Shown piece by piece: positions 47,964 through 60,842 of a stretch of DNA of 64,000 nt. The stretch covers positions 35,622,501 to 35,686,500 of the forward strand of contig CM076144.1 in the NCBI GenBank assembly GCA_038025085.1. Reading direction: 5' to 3'. The stretch is from Tetragonia tetragonoides. Lineage: Eukaryota > Streptophyta > Magnoliopsida > Caryophyllales > Aizoaceae. The position numbers and the translations under genes were made by a program. How positions within the stretch are numbered: the first letter of the stretch is position 1; each line of letters opens with the position of its first letter. The notes beneath the pieces are model-generated. The model saw nothing but the letters and a program-made list of their open reading frames with translations, was not told where the DNA came from and ran no database searches.

Positions 47964-50900
47964 ATGACACACCTCCAAACAACATCCCGGAAAGTGGCCG
48001 TAGTCGGTGGTGGTGCCGCTGGGCTAGTGGCGGCGCGTGAGCTGAGACGCGAACGGCTGAACGTGGTTGTCTTCGAGCGTGGGGCCCAGCTGGGCGGCAC
48101 GTGGGTTTACACGCGTGAGGTTGAATCGGACCCACTTGGGGTGGACCCACACAGGACCATCATTCATTCGAGCATCTACAACTCTCTCCGTACTAATCTC
48201 CCGAGAGAAGTCATGGGCTTTCGTGATTTTCCCTTTGTTGCCACTGGTAATATAATTGTCTTTATGATATTCAATATTGATTGGTTAATTTTGGATTGTT
48301 AATGAGTGAGGGTAGAAAATGAGAATATTTTAGGTGGATTATTTGGCTGTTTCGGTGGTTTTTGTCATTTTTTATGGTTATGGTTTTCTGTACTTTTGTT
48401 TGCTATTTTGTACAAGCAGTGCTATTTGTATATGATATGAGGTTGATGGAGTTGTTTTTCTTTTCTTTTTAAAATTGGATTAAGTAGTGACTAATAAAGT
48501 TGGCATCTGAGATTGCGGAGGCAAAAGCTCTCTACTTTGGTTCATAAATGGCTTCTGTCCATGGGTTTGATCATGTTGTTATGGAGACAAATTGTCTTAC
48601 TTTGTTTAATGCTTTACAGTCCAGCCATAGAGGTCGTAGCTACTTTGATTGATTGTCGATGATGATCGTCCTTTTGTTCGTAGAGAAGGTAATAGATTAG
48701 CTCATGAGCTTGCGCACATGTGCAGTCGTGGGAAGCAGGATGTCGGTTTTGGAAGGTGTCTTTCCTGACCAATGTGTTGTCCGCTTTGGATGATGATTTG
48801 TCTAGATTAATGGATGATCGTTGACTGTGGTTCGGTCTTTCACTCAAAAAACAATAATAAAGTTGGCATCTGTTTAACGAAAGCACAAATATGGAACTGT
48901 TAATGAGATTGGCTGAGAAAAAGTTGATTTTGGGAACTTACATCATCATTTAAAAGGTTGTTTGGCAGTTCAGCCAAAAAAAAACAAAAAAAAAAACAAA
49001 GGTTGTTTGGCAATTTCCAATTTTACTCATTTCATTACAGTGGAGCTAGAAATACCCATTGAGACTTAGCAAATTCTATAGCAAATGGATCACTGCCTTC
49101 ATTTTACTAGTGATCTTGTTGGTTGAAGAATGAAATTCTATAGCAATCGCAACCACAAGTTGATAACCACTCAAGGGAGAGTTGGGTTTGCTGATATGTG
49201 GTTCCTTGATGATGTTGTCCACTTGTCCAGAAATGACAGTTTTCGTTCTGAGGATTTGAAATGGTATTAACTGAATGATGCAGGAAATTGAAATTATGAA
49301 AAGAAATAACTTGCTCCATTAGAGGGACAAAAGTTAATCGGGAAAACTGGGGGATTGGTTGTCTGGATAAGATTTACATGGTATGATGTTTGATTTCTTC
49401 CTTGCAGGGAAAGCCGATAGAGATTCACGAAGGTTTCCAGGTCACCAGGAGGTGCTAAGATATTTGGAGGATTTTGCCCGTCAGTTTAGACTAAATGAGT
49501 TGGTTCGTTATCAGACTGAGGTGTCGCATGTTGGGTTGAAGTCAGATGGGAAATGGACAGTGAGCTCTAAGAGTAAAGATAAATATGATGGGAAGGAATT
49601 GAATGAAACTTATGACGCGGTTGTTGTCTGCAATGGACATTACACTGAGCCAAGGACTGCCGACATTCCTGGTAACTTTTTTATCGCTATGATTATTCAT
49701 CATGTTTCTTAGATTCGTATGTATTTATGCAGGCTTCATGCTAAGTGAAACATGAATAGTGTCCTATAGATTCCCCCCCCCCCCCTCTTTTTTTTTCCTA
49801 GTTGTGTTTTGTGTCCATGGGTGATGGATCAAGTCTTATAAATGGTTGATTTATTTTGCGAAGTGAGTTGGTGTGACATACCAGGATCGAGTTCGTATGT
49901 GAATGCTCTAGGGAATGGAAAACTCATTGAAAGAATATGAACCTAGGAGCTCTATTATAAAAGCTTTAATTATTTGTTAAGCTAGAAATTATGCTAGAAA
50001 GCTTTGCATGGCCTGACGATGAAGCACATTGTTGATCTTTTCACTAAAAGATTTGATAGGATCCGGATTGGGTCTGATTGTGTGAAGAAAGCTGCTCTTG
50101 GAATTGGAAAAATTATTGAAAGAATTTCAACCTAGGATTTTTATTAGAAAGCTTTAGTTATTTGAACTGCCTGTGAAGAACCTGTAGAAAGCAACAGTTT
50201 TCTGAAGTTCTAGTCTAGTTGTACTAGTCTTAAAATGCGTCATCAACATTTGAGAGATTTTATTTTGATCTTGGCACTTGAACTTATTTATAGATCACTA
50301 TTTTTGGTTCTTAAACGTTGGTTACTGTGAATAGCAATTAACAAATGTGAGCAAATATTGCATCATCACATGAAAACACGTTGAAAAGGAGCCAAATGAT
50401 AGCTTTCTTTTATTGGTCGTTTATGAACGTCAGTTAATCCATTTAAAGTACACGATACCACTCATTTAAAGTAATTAGAAACGGGTTATCTCTTACAACT
50501 ATTATGTAATATTTGCCGTATCCTTATGCCCTTATGCTGACTGATAAATTTTACTGGATGCTAGCCAATAGTTTTGTTGACTAGGTTATTGGAGAATTTT
50601 TGGGTGAGAAAACGATTGAGGTGACTGCTGAAACTCTAGAACCTAATATGATTGTATGCAGGATAATAATACTTTGTTACTCTTGAATCTTGATATTTTT
50701 CTCATCAATACACTCTACACGATTTGATGATATCTTGCAGGAATCAATCATTGGCCAGGGAGGCAAATTCATAGCCATAATTATCGTATTCCAGACCCTT
50801 ACCGGGATCAAGTATGTATTTTCCGTTATGATCTTAAAACTAAGGGGCATGGGCAGTTTATATCGCAGTGCCTAAATCCTTAGGGTGACAAAAAGTTCTC

Positions 50901-53599
50901 TAGAGGTACTTCCGCGGATTCCAATTTATGTACGGAGTCTGTTCACAGTACCCTGACTCCAATAAACTGTGATTGAGTGCTGTGCAACCCCAATACCCCA
51001 TACGCCATACCCTTCCCCTACACACGATCAAAAGTAAAAATTCAAGTTTGTGCATTGATGGTGAAATATCAGTCCATTTCCTTTCTGTTATTGCAGTTTG
51101 TTATGAGCAACTGATTCTGCTTTCTTAATGTCTTCTGCTGGTATCAGGTTGTAGTTTTGATTGGCAATGCTGCTAGTGCTGTTGATATAAGTAGGGACAT
51201 TGCTGGAGTTGCCAGAGAAGTTCATGTAGCTTCTAGATCAAAACCAGCAGGATGTTTCGGAAAGCAACCTGGTTATGATAACTTGTGGCTCCATCCAATG
51301 GTAAAAGCACTTACCTACGGTAAAATGTTGGTGCCTATCTGGGATATCCCAAGGGTGGCATTGTCCCGATTCTGAGGATAATTTGACACCACATTTGTCT
51401 TACAGTGAAAACAATGCAGATAGAAAGTGCTCAGAAAGACGGTACGGTGGCATTTCAAGATGGGAGTATGGTTGTTGCAGATCTCATTCTCCATTGCACA
51501 GGGTATTTTAAGTTTGTTGACAACAACCTTCTGTTAAAAGAAGCAATAAGCCTTGGAATATTAATACCAGTACCTCCTAATACAAAAAATTTCAGGTACA
51601 AGTATGATTTCTCTTTTCTTCACTCCAGTGGTGCTGTGAATGTTGATGATAATCGGGTTGGACCGTTGTACAAGCATGTTTTCCCACCTGCATTAGCTCC
51701 TGGGCTCTCCTTTGTTGGTCTCCCATACAAAGTAAGATTTTCCCATGGTGTTATATTTCCATGCATAGTGGGAAGTTCTGTTCTAACATCAGATGGCTGG
51801 ACTAACTGATCAAGGCTTTGCGAGTTGGTTTTAGGTTGTACCATTCAACCTTTTTGAACTTCAAAGTAAGTGGATAGCGGGCGTCTTATCAGGACGAATA
51901 TCACTTCCTTCAGAAGGAAAGATGATGGAAAATGTAGAAGCTTTCTACTCAAAATTGGCAGCTGCAGGAGTTCCTAAGCGATATACTCATAACATATATG
52001 ATTATCAGGTAATTTTTTGTCAAGAGGTAACAAATTCCTATGGTAAGCTAACCCCCCCCCCCCCCCCCCGGTTTGGGTCACTGGAGGTTTTCCTGGTCGT
52101 TTAACTTCAGGGCCCTTGGGATTAGTCAAGCAAAGCTTGGACACCCATGTTATCTTAAGAAAAACCCAGTAAGACCGAATAATGAGCTCCACAAACATCT
52201 GTATGCGGGGATCTCATCCCCACATCTTTAAAAAGTCTCCAAGTTTGAACACTTTGGGAAGCCGGGTGATACTGTATCTGTAAAAACTGGTTATGCGGTT
52301 ATGGTAAAATTTCGTGCCTTATTATTAGTGTTTGAAATAACATACTATTTTTTTTTGTATGCTCTCTTGTCCAAAATAAATGCCTGGTCTTTTGGGTTGA
52401 CAATTTTTCTAGTGACAAGCTTCATGTGATGGTTTTAGTTGGGCAAAAGACAAAACCTTGGCACCCACGCTACCCAAAAACAGTTTCAAGGGATGGTTGT
52501 TTATGTTTGAAAGAAGCCCAATATTGCCTATATAGGAAATTGGACAATTGTTTGAAATATCTAAAAATGGAAATTTTCTTGGATGAATGTAGTACACTGT
52601 ACAATGTACATCTAATTCTTTCCTTCTCTATTGGCTTCTGGCCATAAACTTTGACTACAGCAGGATCCATACGTGTGTCTGCTAGAAGAGTAGAAGATTC
52701 TATAGATCACTTGAAAAGAATTTGAATTAACATATAAGACAAATACGAGGATAGAGAACATGACTATGGTAGAATATCAGTTTTCCCCATTGCTTTCCAT
52801 TGCTTATCCTTCCTTATTCTGATGTGCTGTTGCTGCTGCTGATGGTTGCTGTTGTTTAAGTTTTTGTTACCGTTGTTTTCTGTTTTGTTGCTTGCCGTTG
52901 CTGGTTGTGACTACTACGTTTCTGTGCAAGTTGCTAAAGTTGTTGACTTCAATATGTGATTCAATTTCAAAAAATTTGAGCAGCCTGTTAGCCCATAGGC
53001 AAGCCCTGCCCGTTTAGTAGGGCGGTCAAGAGCAACGGTTTTCAGCCTCATGGGCGGGTAGAGACAAAAGAAGTTTGGGCCCTGTTTGTCAATTTTTCTT
53101 TTGTGACTTGGCCTGAGCCAGAAATCATCACCTCTGGTGTTTGCAGTGTGTTTAAGACTTGCATATTTTTTTTGGTATTGATTTTATGTCGTTTATAGTC
53201 AGCCGGACAATGTATATAGTGAAATTTGGCTAGTATCTTACAGGGCAAAATTTTGGCTAGTATCATGTAACCACAACCACCCCATTCTACCAAGTCGTTG
53301 CTCGGTTTTGTTAACCTTTACCTTCGTAGACAGGTATGTACGTTATGCAAAATCAGTAACTTTATCACCTCTTGTGGCAGGTTGAGTATGATGATTGGCT
53401 TGTTGCTGAGTCTGGTTGCCCTCCCATTGAGGAATGGAGAAAGGGAATGTTCTATATGAATGCTTGTAACATGCAGACCCATCCTGAGACTTATCGTGAC
53501 GAATGGAACGATGATGAGTTGATCTTGCAAGCGCATCAAGATTTTATTCAGTATTTGTCTGCTGAAGGCGGTGGCATTGTTGCTGCTTCAGCACTTTGA
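47964..53599 (+). CDS. Flavin-containing monooxygenase, FMO GS-OX-like (FMO-1; 8 exons, 460 aa)
   Basis: Expected to oxidise heteroatoms (S or N) using FAD and NADPH. Named relatives S-oxygenate glucosinolates, but the substrate here is unknown. Exons: 47964-48246, 49408-49671, 50741-50811, 51148-51300, 51420-51502, 51596-51731, 51835-52008, 53381-53599 (1383 nt, phases match). FAD motif VVGGGAAG at residues 13-20; FMO signature WPGRQIHSHNY (187-197, Trp for the usual Phe); NADPH-site LIGNAASA (210-217); HCTGY about 282-286; LYKHVFPPALAPGLSFVGLP. I chose the exon 5 acceptor ...ATGCAG|ATAGAAAG because it gives HPMIESAQKDG, as in the family; the obvious TTACAG would give a stop. Length is normal. 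Intron 1 carries a LINE fragment missing from FMO-2. Confidence 0.9.
48510..48854 (+). mobile_element. 5'-truncated LINE fragment in FMO-1 intron 1
   Basis: An 18-bp target duplication TAATAAAGTTGGCATCTG flanks it (48492-48509 and 48855-48872). The insert reads as the end of a LINE RNase H domain (IAEAKALYFGS, MASVHGFDHVVMETNCL, VRREGNRLAHELAHMC) with stops, and ends A-rich. The equivalent FMO-2 intron has the empty site. Confidence 0.85.
48968..48997 (+). mobile_element. 30-bp poly(A)-tailed micro-insertion in FMO-1 intron 1
   Basis: GTTCAGCC followed by an A-rich tail is flanked by exact 15-bp repeats AAAGGTTGTTTGGCA (48953-48967 and 48998-49012). This is the signature of an extremely 5'-truncated target-primed insertion. 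Confidence 0.7.
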
Positions 53600-53678
53600 T
53601 TTAAACTTGCTAGGTGATTATTCTTCTCAGGCTGCGTTCGGACTTTGGTAACTGAAGGAATTCTGATTGACGTGGAAT

Positions 53679-53684
53679 AAAAAA
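53679..53684 (-). terminator. Pol III terminator of tRNA-Gly copy 1
   Basis: TTTTTT on the tRNA strand, about a dozen nt past the 3' end. Confidence 0.6.
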
Positions 53685-53695
53685 TCTACACTAAG

Positions 53696-53766
53696 TGCCC
53701 CAGCCGGGAATCAAACCCGGGTCTGTACCGTGGCAGGGTACTATTCTACCACTAGACCACTGATGC
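53696..53766 (-). tRNA. tRNA-Gly(GCC), copy 1
   Basis: 71 nt including the discriminator A. The anticodon arm GTACC-CTGCCAC-GGTAC carries GCC. A-box TGGTCTAGTGG is intact. The T-arm CCGGG-TTTGATT-CCCGG has T at position 56 instead of the near-invariant C, so the B-box is weakened. In the acceptor stem (GCATCAG/CTGGGGC) A3:G70 is a mismatch and T4:G69 a wobble. It may be functional or decaying. It lies 96 nt after the FMO-1 stop on the opposite strand. Confidence 0.88.
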
Positions 53767-54083
53767 TGCTATACTGTAATTCTTAATGGATGATGAATTT
53801 GACAAAGACTTGTTTTGTTGAAGAATCATTCTTGCTCCATCACGCACCATTATTATCTTTGTGCCTGCCTATCTTCTATGATTAGAAATCGTGAATAAAT
53901 GATTTGAAAATCTTATTTTAATCTTTTAATTTGTCTTCGAAATGAAATTTTCAACTATGGTTCCCTCAAAAAACCCTTTCAACTATGGTCCTGCTTTTTT
54001 CATCATCGTAGTTTTCAGTTCATATTCAGCAACTTTTTGTGTCTGCTATTATTCATTGATCATTTATGGTATGATGTCCCACA

Positions 54084-54705
54084 AGCTGCAGGAGTTCCTA
54101 AGCGATATAGTCATAGCATGATAAGTGATTATCAGGTAACTAAAACTTTCTCAAGTGGTACAGTTCTATGAATAACCTTACTTCCTAGATAAGAGGACTA
54201 ATCCTTCCCTTGTCGCCGGGAGGATTACCATTTTATTGAGCAGAGGTAGAGTTTGTAACACTGGGGCGGAACCAGCTATGGGCTAGAGCCCCCGGTCAAC
54301 CCAAGAAAATGTCTCATTTTCATGTAATATTAACCCAAATTTCATTTATATGTCTTTGTTCAGCCCTCATTCCCCTTTACAGTATAGATATTTTTACCTT
54401 TCGCCCTCTCACATTCGAAATCCTGCTTCCGCCGTTAGTTTGAAAGAAAAGGAGGGAGAGAAGAGAGAGCCAAGACTGATACATGTTACTTGATTGCTTC
54501 CTACTCGTCCTTGTTAATTTTTACATGTCTCTTTTGTGGCAGTATTGAGTATTATCATTGGCTTGCCATCGAGTCTAGTTGCCCTCCATTGAAAAATGGA
54601 GAAAGGAAATGCTGTATATGGAACTTGGCATAATCGAGAGATCCGACCAGAGACTTATCGTCACGAATGGGACGATGATGAGTTCATCTTGCAAATTGAA
54701 AACTA
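54084..54705 (+). pseudogene. FMO 3' fragment (exon 7 end and exon 8)
   Basis: GCTGCAGGAGTTCCTAAGCG (about 54090) leads to GATTATCAG|GT, as at the end of FMO exon 7. After a shortened intron, about 54541-54705 resembles exon 8 (GAGTATTATCATTGGCTTGC, GAGACTTATCG, GACGATGATGAGTT) but with indels, a stop and no proper end. The other six exons are absent. It is a relic of a third FMO copy between the two intact ones. Confidence 0.8.
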
Positions 54706-54842
54706 AATAGTATGGATGAAAATAACATCCTTTGAACTTGTTGACTCATTATGGCCTTGTTTGACAACCTCTTTTATGTTTTTAACTTAATTGGAGTAAT
54801 TGACTACACAAGCTAGCATGTTAGGCAAATAATCCAACTTCA

Positions 54843-54950
54843 AAAAGCTCCCGTGTAGTTTTCTTTTTTTTTTTTTTTTGTTTTTTTTTTTATTTGGCTT
54901 TCTTCTTGGGCATAGCTAAAGTACACCTCTTAATGCACGGACTTGATTAG
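54843..54950 (-). mobile_element. SINE 3' end with poly(A) tail
   Basis: On the minus strand GTCCGTGCATTAAGAGGTGT followed by GCCCAAGAAG and a long A tail (about 54843-54890) matches the 3' part of the SINE at 22575-22760. The 5' half with the Pol III boxes is missing. Confidence 0.5.
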
Positions 54951-55279
54951 TGTAAACCTCAATCATGAACAGTAGACCAAATACCTCATTGTCACCAATC
55001 CACTAGCTAATTGTTTGCCAAACAACACATTTGCCACTTTCCACAATATACGATATATACGATCCAAAATTCACAGCCCCAATATAAATGGTTCTCTTTT
55101 TGGTTTTTGGTTCGACCACCAAAATGTTTACTTATTTGTTTGGTTGAGTGAACCAAAAAATGTTGTTAGTACCAATTAACTTGTTTAATTTACAGCCAAC
55201 CATATGCCAAACAAATGAACATCACATCCAGATGAACAAATTGACCACTTTCTCTCTCCACCAAGTTTCCCCAATCCCA

Positions 55280-56722
55280 ATGACACCCCTCCAACTAACA
55301 TCCCGTAAAGTCGCCGTAGTCGGTGGTGGCGCCGCCGGTCTTGTTGCGGCGCGTGAGCTGAGACGCGAAGGTCACATCGTGGTGGTGTTCGAGAGTGAGG
55401 CCCAGCCAGGTGGCACGTGGATTTACACGCGCGAGATCGAATTGGACCCACTTGGGGTGGACCCACATAGGACCATCGTTCATTCGAACATCTACAGCTC
55501 TCTTCGCACGAATCTCCCAAGAGAAGTCATGGGCTTTCGTGATTTCCCTTTTGTTGCCACTGGTAAAATTATTGTCTTTATGATTAGCAATATTGATTGA
55601 TTAATTTTGGGATTGGTGTCAAATTTCCTTTTTGGTGGGGCGGTTTTGTATGATTTCTTATTTTGTTCTGTTCTTCGGTTTGCTTCTTTTCTTTTTTTTT
55701 TCTTTTTTTTTTTTTTTTTTCTTTTAAGTATTGGAGTATGATAGGATGATGGATTAGTTTTATTCTTTAATTTTGGATTACTCGTTAAAGTTGGTACTTC
55801 GTATTTGTTTGAGGAAAGCACGAATATGGAACTGTTATCAAGACTGGCTGAGAAAGAGTTGTTTTTGTGTGGGATGATTTACATCACATCATTTGATCAC
55901 CAATAGTAAAAAGGAGGAAATTTCCCCAACAATTACCTGATAATACTATTTCTATACATGGGAAGTTGAAAAGGCATCATATGATAGTCCGCAAATTGCT
56001 ATACAGAAGAAAAGGCTCGTTTGTGATGATGATCTTAAGCTAGCAATTATTCTAGTGGGGTTAGAGACTTCTCTCATCTTATTGTTTTCTCCCTGTTGAA
56101 ATTTAGCAATTCTGTATCAAATGGAACACTTCATTTTACTAGTGAACTGTTGGTTGATTGAAAGATATTATTTTTTTCTTATTCAATAGCAAATGCAACC
56201 ACAACTCGACAACCACCCAAGACAGAGTTTGGGTTTTCTGATTTGTGGTTGATTGATGATGTTGTCAAGAGATGACGGTTTAAATCACTGAATATCGAGG
56301 AATTTAAAAGTTTGAAAATAAATAACTTGTTACATGATGGAGGGACGGACATAGTCAGGGAATATTTGGGGGATTGGTTGTCTGGATAAGACATATCTGA
56401 TATGGTGTTTGATCTCTTCCTTGCAGGCAAGGCCGATAGAGATTCACGTAGGTTTCCGGGTCACCAGGAGGTTCTGAGATATTTGGAGGATTTTACCGGT
56501 GAGTTTAAACTAAATGAGCTGGTTCGTTATCAGACTGAGGTGTGGCATGTTGGGTTGGGGACAGATGGGAAATGGACAGTGAAGTCTAAGAAGAAAGATG
56601 AAGGTGGCAACAAATTGGATGAAACTTATGATGCAGTGGTTGTCTGCAATGGACATTACACTGAGCCAAGGATTGCTGACATTCCTGGTAACTATTTTTT
56701 TAGCTATGCCTCATTTTGTGGC

Positions 56723-56753
<31 letters not shown>

Positions 56754-59700
56754 TGTATGTATGTATGTATGTATGTATGTATGTATGCTACATGCTAAAT
56801 GAAGGATGGATAGTGTCCTATAGTTTTTCTTTTTCTGATGTGTTTTGTGTACAGGGTTGGTGGATCAAGTACTATATTATTGTTTTTTTTTTGTCTAAAT
56901 AACTTGATATGACATGCCAGTATTAAGATTGTTTCTGATTTGCTCTGGCCCTCTAGGGAATGGAAAAATTAATTCATTGATTATTAGAGAGCTTTAGTGA
57001 CCTGACTATGAAGCACACTGTTGATCTTTTTGCTACTAGACTTGATATGGCGTGCTAGGATCCAGGTTGTGTGTGAAGATATTGCTCTTTGATATGGAAA
57101 AATCATTGAAAGAATATCAAGCTAGGAATGTTGTTAGAGAGCTCTAGTTATTTAAACTCCAATGAAGAACCAATAAAAAGCAACAGTGTTTTTGACTTCT
57201 GACTTCCGACTTCCGAATTGAATTGGTACTAATCTTAAAAATGTGCCATCAGCATTTGCGAGGTTTTATTTTGAACATGATACTCGTAGCTTATTTATGG
57301 AGCACTACTTGTGGTTCGTAAACAATGTTGGTTACTGTGAATGGCAGATGTTGCTCGTGTAATGCAAATTCCCTTGTAGTGCTGCATCATCATTTGAATA
57401 GACTTATTGACTTAGTTCGGTTGGTAATGTCAATTACTCCACTAATTAAATTAAGATTGATAGATGATATACATGATTCAACTCATTTAAAGCAAGACCA
57501 TTACTGTTAGAGACTGGATATGTCTTACAACTATTATGTAATACTTTTCATATCCTTCTTATGCTTGCTGATAAATTTTGACTGCACGCAAGCCAATAGT
57601 TTTGTTGACTACGATAAAGAAAAGGTTTTGTTAGATGGTTTTGAACTTTTGATGACTAGTGAAACTCTAGAACCTAATATGCTTGTATGCAGGATGATAA
57701 TCTTTGTTTGTTAGTTCTTGATATTTTTCTCATTGTTACATTCCACATGATTTGATGATATTTGCAGGAATCGACCATTGGCCAGGAAGACAAATTCATA
57801 GCCACAATTATCGTATTCCAGACCCTTATCGCGATGTTGATTTTCAGTTTCTATTCTGTTCACTAAATGCTTAGGACATCAAGGAGTATGCTTGACAAGT
57901 TCTTTGTAATTATATGATAAATTGTTTGAAACATGCATCATTATCTAGGCCACCATGTGTAACCCCCTCATAATCTGAATTTTGCGGACGAAAAGCTCTC
58001 TGGAAGTGCTTCAGTAGCTTGCGATTTATATGCAGAATATCTTAGCTGTATCGTGACTTAAAACTGTGTCTGTGATAATGAGCACTATGTACCCTCATCC
58101 CCTCCCTCTACACACGCCCAAAAGTAAAAGTTCCTTGTAAAGTTTTTCCTTTGATGGTTTGATGGTGAAAGTATCAGTCCATTTACTTTTTGTTATTGCA
58201 GTTTGTCTATGAACGACTGATTCTGCTTTTCTTAATGTCTTCTGATGATATCAGGTTGTAATATTGATTGGAAGTTCTGCTAGTGCTGTTGATATCTGTA
58301 GGGACATTGCTGGAGTTGCCAAAGAAGTTCATGTAGCTTCTAGATCAGGACCAGCAGAAAGTTTCGGGAAGCAACCTGGGTATGATAACTTGTGGCTCCA
58401 TCCAATGGTAAAAGCACTTACCTAGGGTAAGATGTTGGTGGCCATCTGGGATATTCCATGGATGGTATTGTTTGTCCCAGATGTTGGGGATTTGTTGATA
58501 CCACATATCTCTTACAGTGAAAACTATGGAGATAGAAAGTGCTCAGAAAGATGGTACGGTAGCATTTCAAGATGGGAGTATGGTGGTTGCAGATGTGATT
58601 CTCCATTGCACAGGGTATTTTGATGTTTTATTGACAACTATCTTCTGTTAAAAGAAGCAATAATCTTGGAATTTTAATACCAGTAAGTTCTGATACAACA
58701 AATTTCAGGTACAAGTATGATTTTTCTTTTCTTCACTCCAATGGTGCTGTGAATGTTGATGATAATCGAGTCGGACCGTTGTACAAGCACATATTTCCAC
58801 CTGCATTAGCTCCTGGGCTGTCCTTTGTTGGTCTCCCTTGGAAAGTAATATTTTCTTGCGGTGTTATATTTCCATGAATATGGGGAAATTCCAATCTCAT
58901 TGTCAGATGGCTGGAGTAACTGATGAAGGCTTTGCAAATTTGGTGTTAGGTTGTACCGTTCATCCTTTTTGAACTTCAAAGTAAGTGGATAGCGGGCATT
59001 TTATCAGGACGGGTATCACTTCCATCAGAAGGAAAGATGATGGAAGTTGTGGAAGCTTACTACTCAAGATTGAAAGCTGCAGGAGTTCCTAAGCGATATA
59101 CTCATAACATAAATGACTATCAGGTAATCCTATGGATAAGCTAACCCCCTAGAAAAGAAGGACAAATTATCTTCAGTTACTTTAACGTTCCCTTTGAGAA
59201 TTCACATGGTAATCCCAGTATGACTTACTGATAAGTGAGTTCCATAAACATTTTTCAATAGGGAATTAAAGCCACATTTTGAAAAGGCTCCAAGTTTGAA
59301 CACCTGAGGCAACTGGGAGATGGGATATTTGTAAAATCTGGTTCTGCAGTTACAGTAGAATTCATTCCTATTTATTAGTGTTTTAAATTAGATACCTGAA
59401 AAGATTTATGTCATATGACATGCCTGCTCCTTTTGTGTGCTCTCTTCATCAAAAATAATTGCCTGTTTTACTAGTGACTAGTTTCATTGAATGGTTTAAG
59501 TTGGATAAAGCCCAGAAACCCATGTCATGCAAAAAGAACTTTCTTGGGAGGTTGTTTAGGAAAATGAAAAGAGCCAATTTGGTCTGTATATGAAAGTGGA
59601 CAATCGTTTTGAAACATCTAGAAAACGATGATTTTTGTGGATGTATATAGTAAATTTAATCCTTTCCTTCTGTATGGGCTCCAGCCTTTAGGCCATAAAT

Positions 59701-60674
59701 TCGACTGGAGCAGGAACCATAAGAATGTCTGCTAGAAGAATAGAAGATTCTAAAGATTCACTTGTGGAAGAATTTGAATTAACAACCAAGAGCTAGTAGG
59801 ATGATAGTAGACATGTCACTTTGCTAGCATATCAGTTTTTGCTGTCGGTAGTCGGTAGTCGGTAGCCGGTAGCCATTTATCGTATCCCTCCTTATCTGTT
59901 GTTTGTCATTCGATTATTGGATTTTCTGTGGCAAATCAAATAAAGGATTAGTACAACCACCAGGGATTGGGTTTTTGTCACATCCGTTTGGTTCCTAATC
60001 ACATTAAGAGAATGCACTATCATCTTCCCACATGTCTACTCACTTGATTGCTACTTACGAACTGATCACTATGTGGGTTTGGCAAATAAGTTGACTTTGA
60101 TGTTCAGTGAACAGTTGTAAATGGCAGTCAGCTACCAGTCTTTCACTGCCAGCGTAAAACTTGCGCTATTTTTGTAGTGATTGATTTTATGTCTGAAATA
60201 GTTAGCCAGATGTATATGGCGAGTTTTGGGTAGTATCATTTAGCCAATCCCATTCCAGCAGGTTCTCGTAGTCAACTGCCAGCATAAACATTGATTTTTA
60301 TGTCGAAAATAGTTAGCCAGACAAATAGACAATGTTAGGAGTATCATTTAGTGAAAACCAAATTAGCAGGTTCTTGCTCCATTTTGGTAACTTTAACCTT
60401 CCTAGACACATATGATAATGCGAAATTAGTAACTCTGTTACCTATCTCATGGCAGTTTGAGTATGATGATTGGCTTGCTGCTGAGTCTGGTTGCCCTCCC
60501 ATTGAGGAATGGAGAAAGGCAATGTACTCTGCAACTGGTCGTAACCGGAAGACCCGGCCAGAGACTTATCGTGATGAATGGGACGACGACGCATTGATCT
60601 TACAAGCCCATCAAGATTTTATTCAGTACTTGCCTGCTGACAGCAGTGCCATTGTTGCTGCTTCAGCACTTTGA
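55280..60674 (+). CDS. Flavin-containing monooxygenase, FMO GS-OX-like (FMO-2; 8 exons, 458 aa)
   Basis: Tandem paralogue of FMO-1 with the same exon plan: 55280-55562, 56427-56687, 57768-57835, 58255-58407, 58532-58614, 58709-58844, 58950-59123, 60456-60674 (1377 nt, in frame to one stop). FAD motif VVGGGAAG, FMO signature HWPGRQIHSHNY, NADPH-site LIGSSASA (Asn to Ser relative to FMO-1) and LYKHIFPPALAPGLSFVGLP are kept. Exon 3 lacks the normal CAA|GTATGT donor. Splicing at GAT|GTTGAT keeps the frame with one residue fewer, but this is inferred. The exon 5 acceptor is TATGGAG|ATAGAAAG, weaker than in FMO-1. Reading straight on from exon 4 would meet TAG (58423-58425), so correct splicing matters. 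Confidence 0.82.
56725..56787. repeat. (TATG)n microsatellite in FMO-2 intron 2
   Basis: About 15 tetranucleotide units starting 38 bp after exon 2. It is absent from FMO-1 intron 2. Confidence 0.9.
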
Positions 60675-60834
60675 ATTAAACATGCTGAGGTGATTATTCA
60701 CTCAAACTGTTGTTAATTACACTGTATGTCCGCGCCCCCCCCCCCCCTCCCCCGGTAAAGGTGGGGGTTCCTTGAGAATGGGGACAGTCGCGGAAATAAA
60801 CAACCAAAAAAAAGGTCTACAGTAAAATAAAACA

Positions 60835-60842
60835 AAAAAAAA
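60835..60842 (-). terminator. Pol III terminator of tRNA-Gly copy 2
   Basis: T8 on the tRNA strand directly after the discriminator base. Confidence 0.6.
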
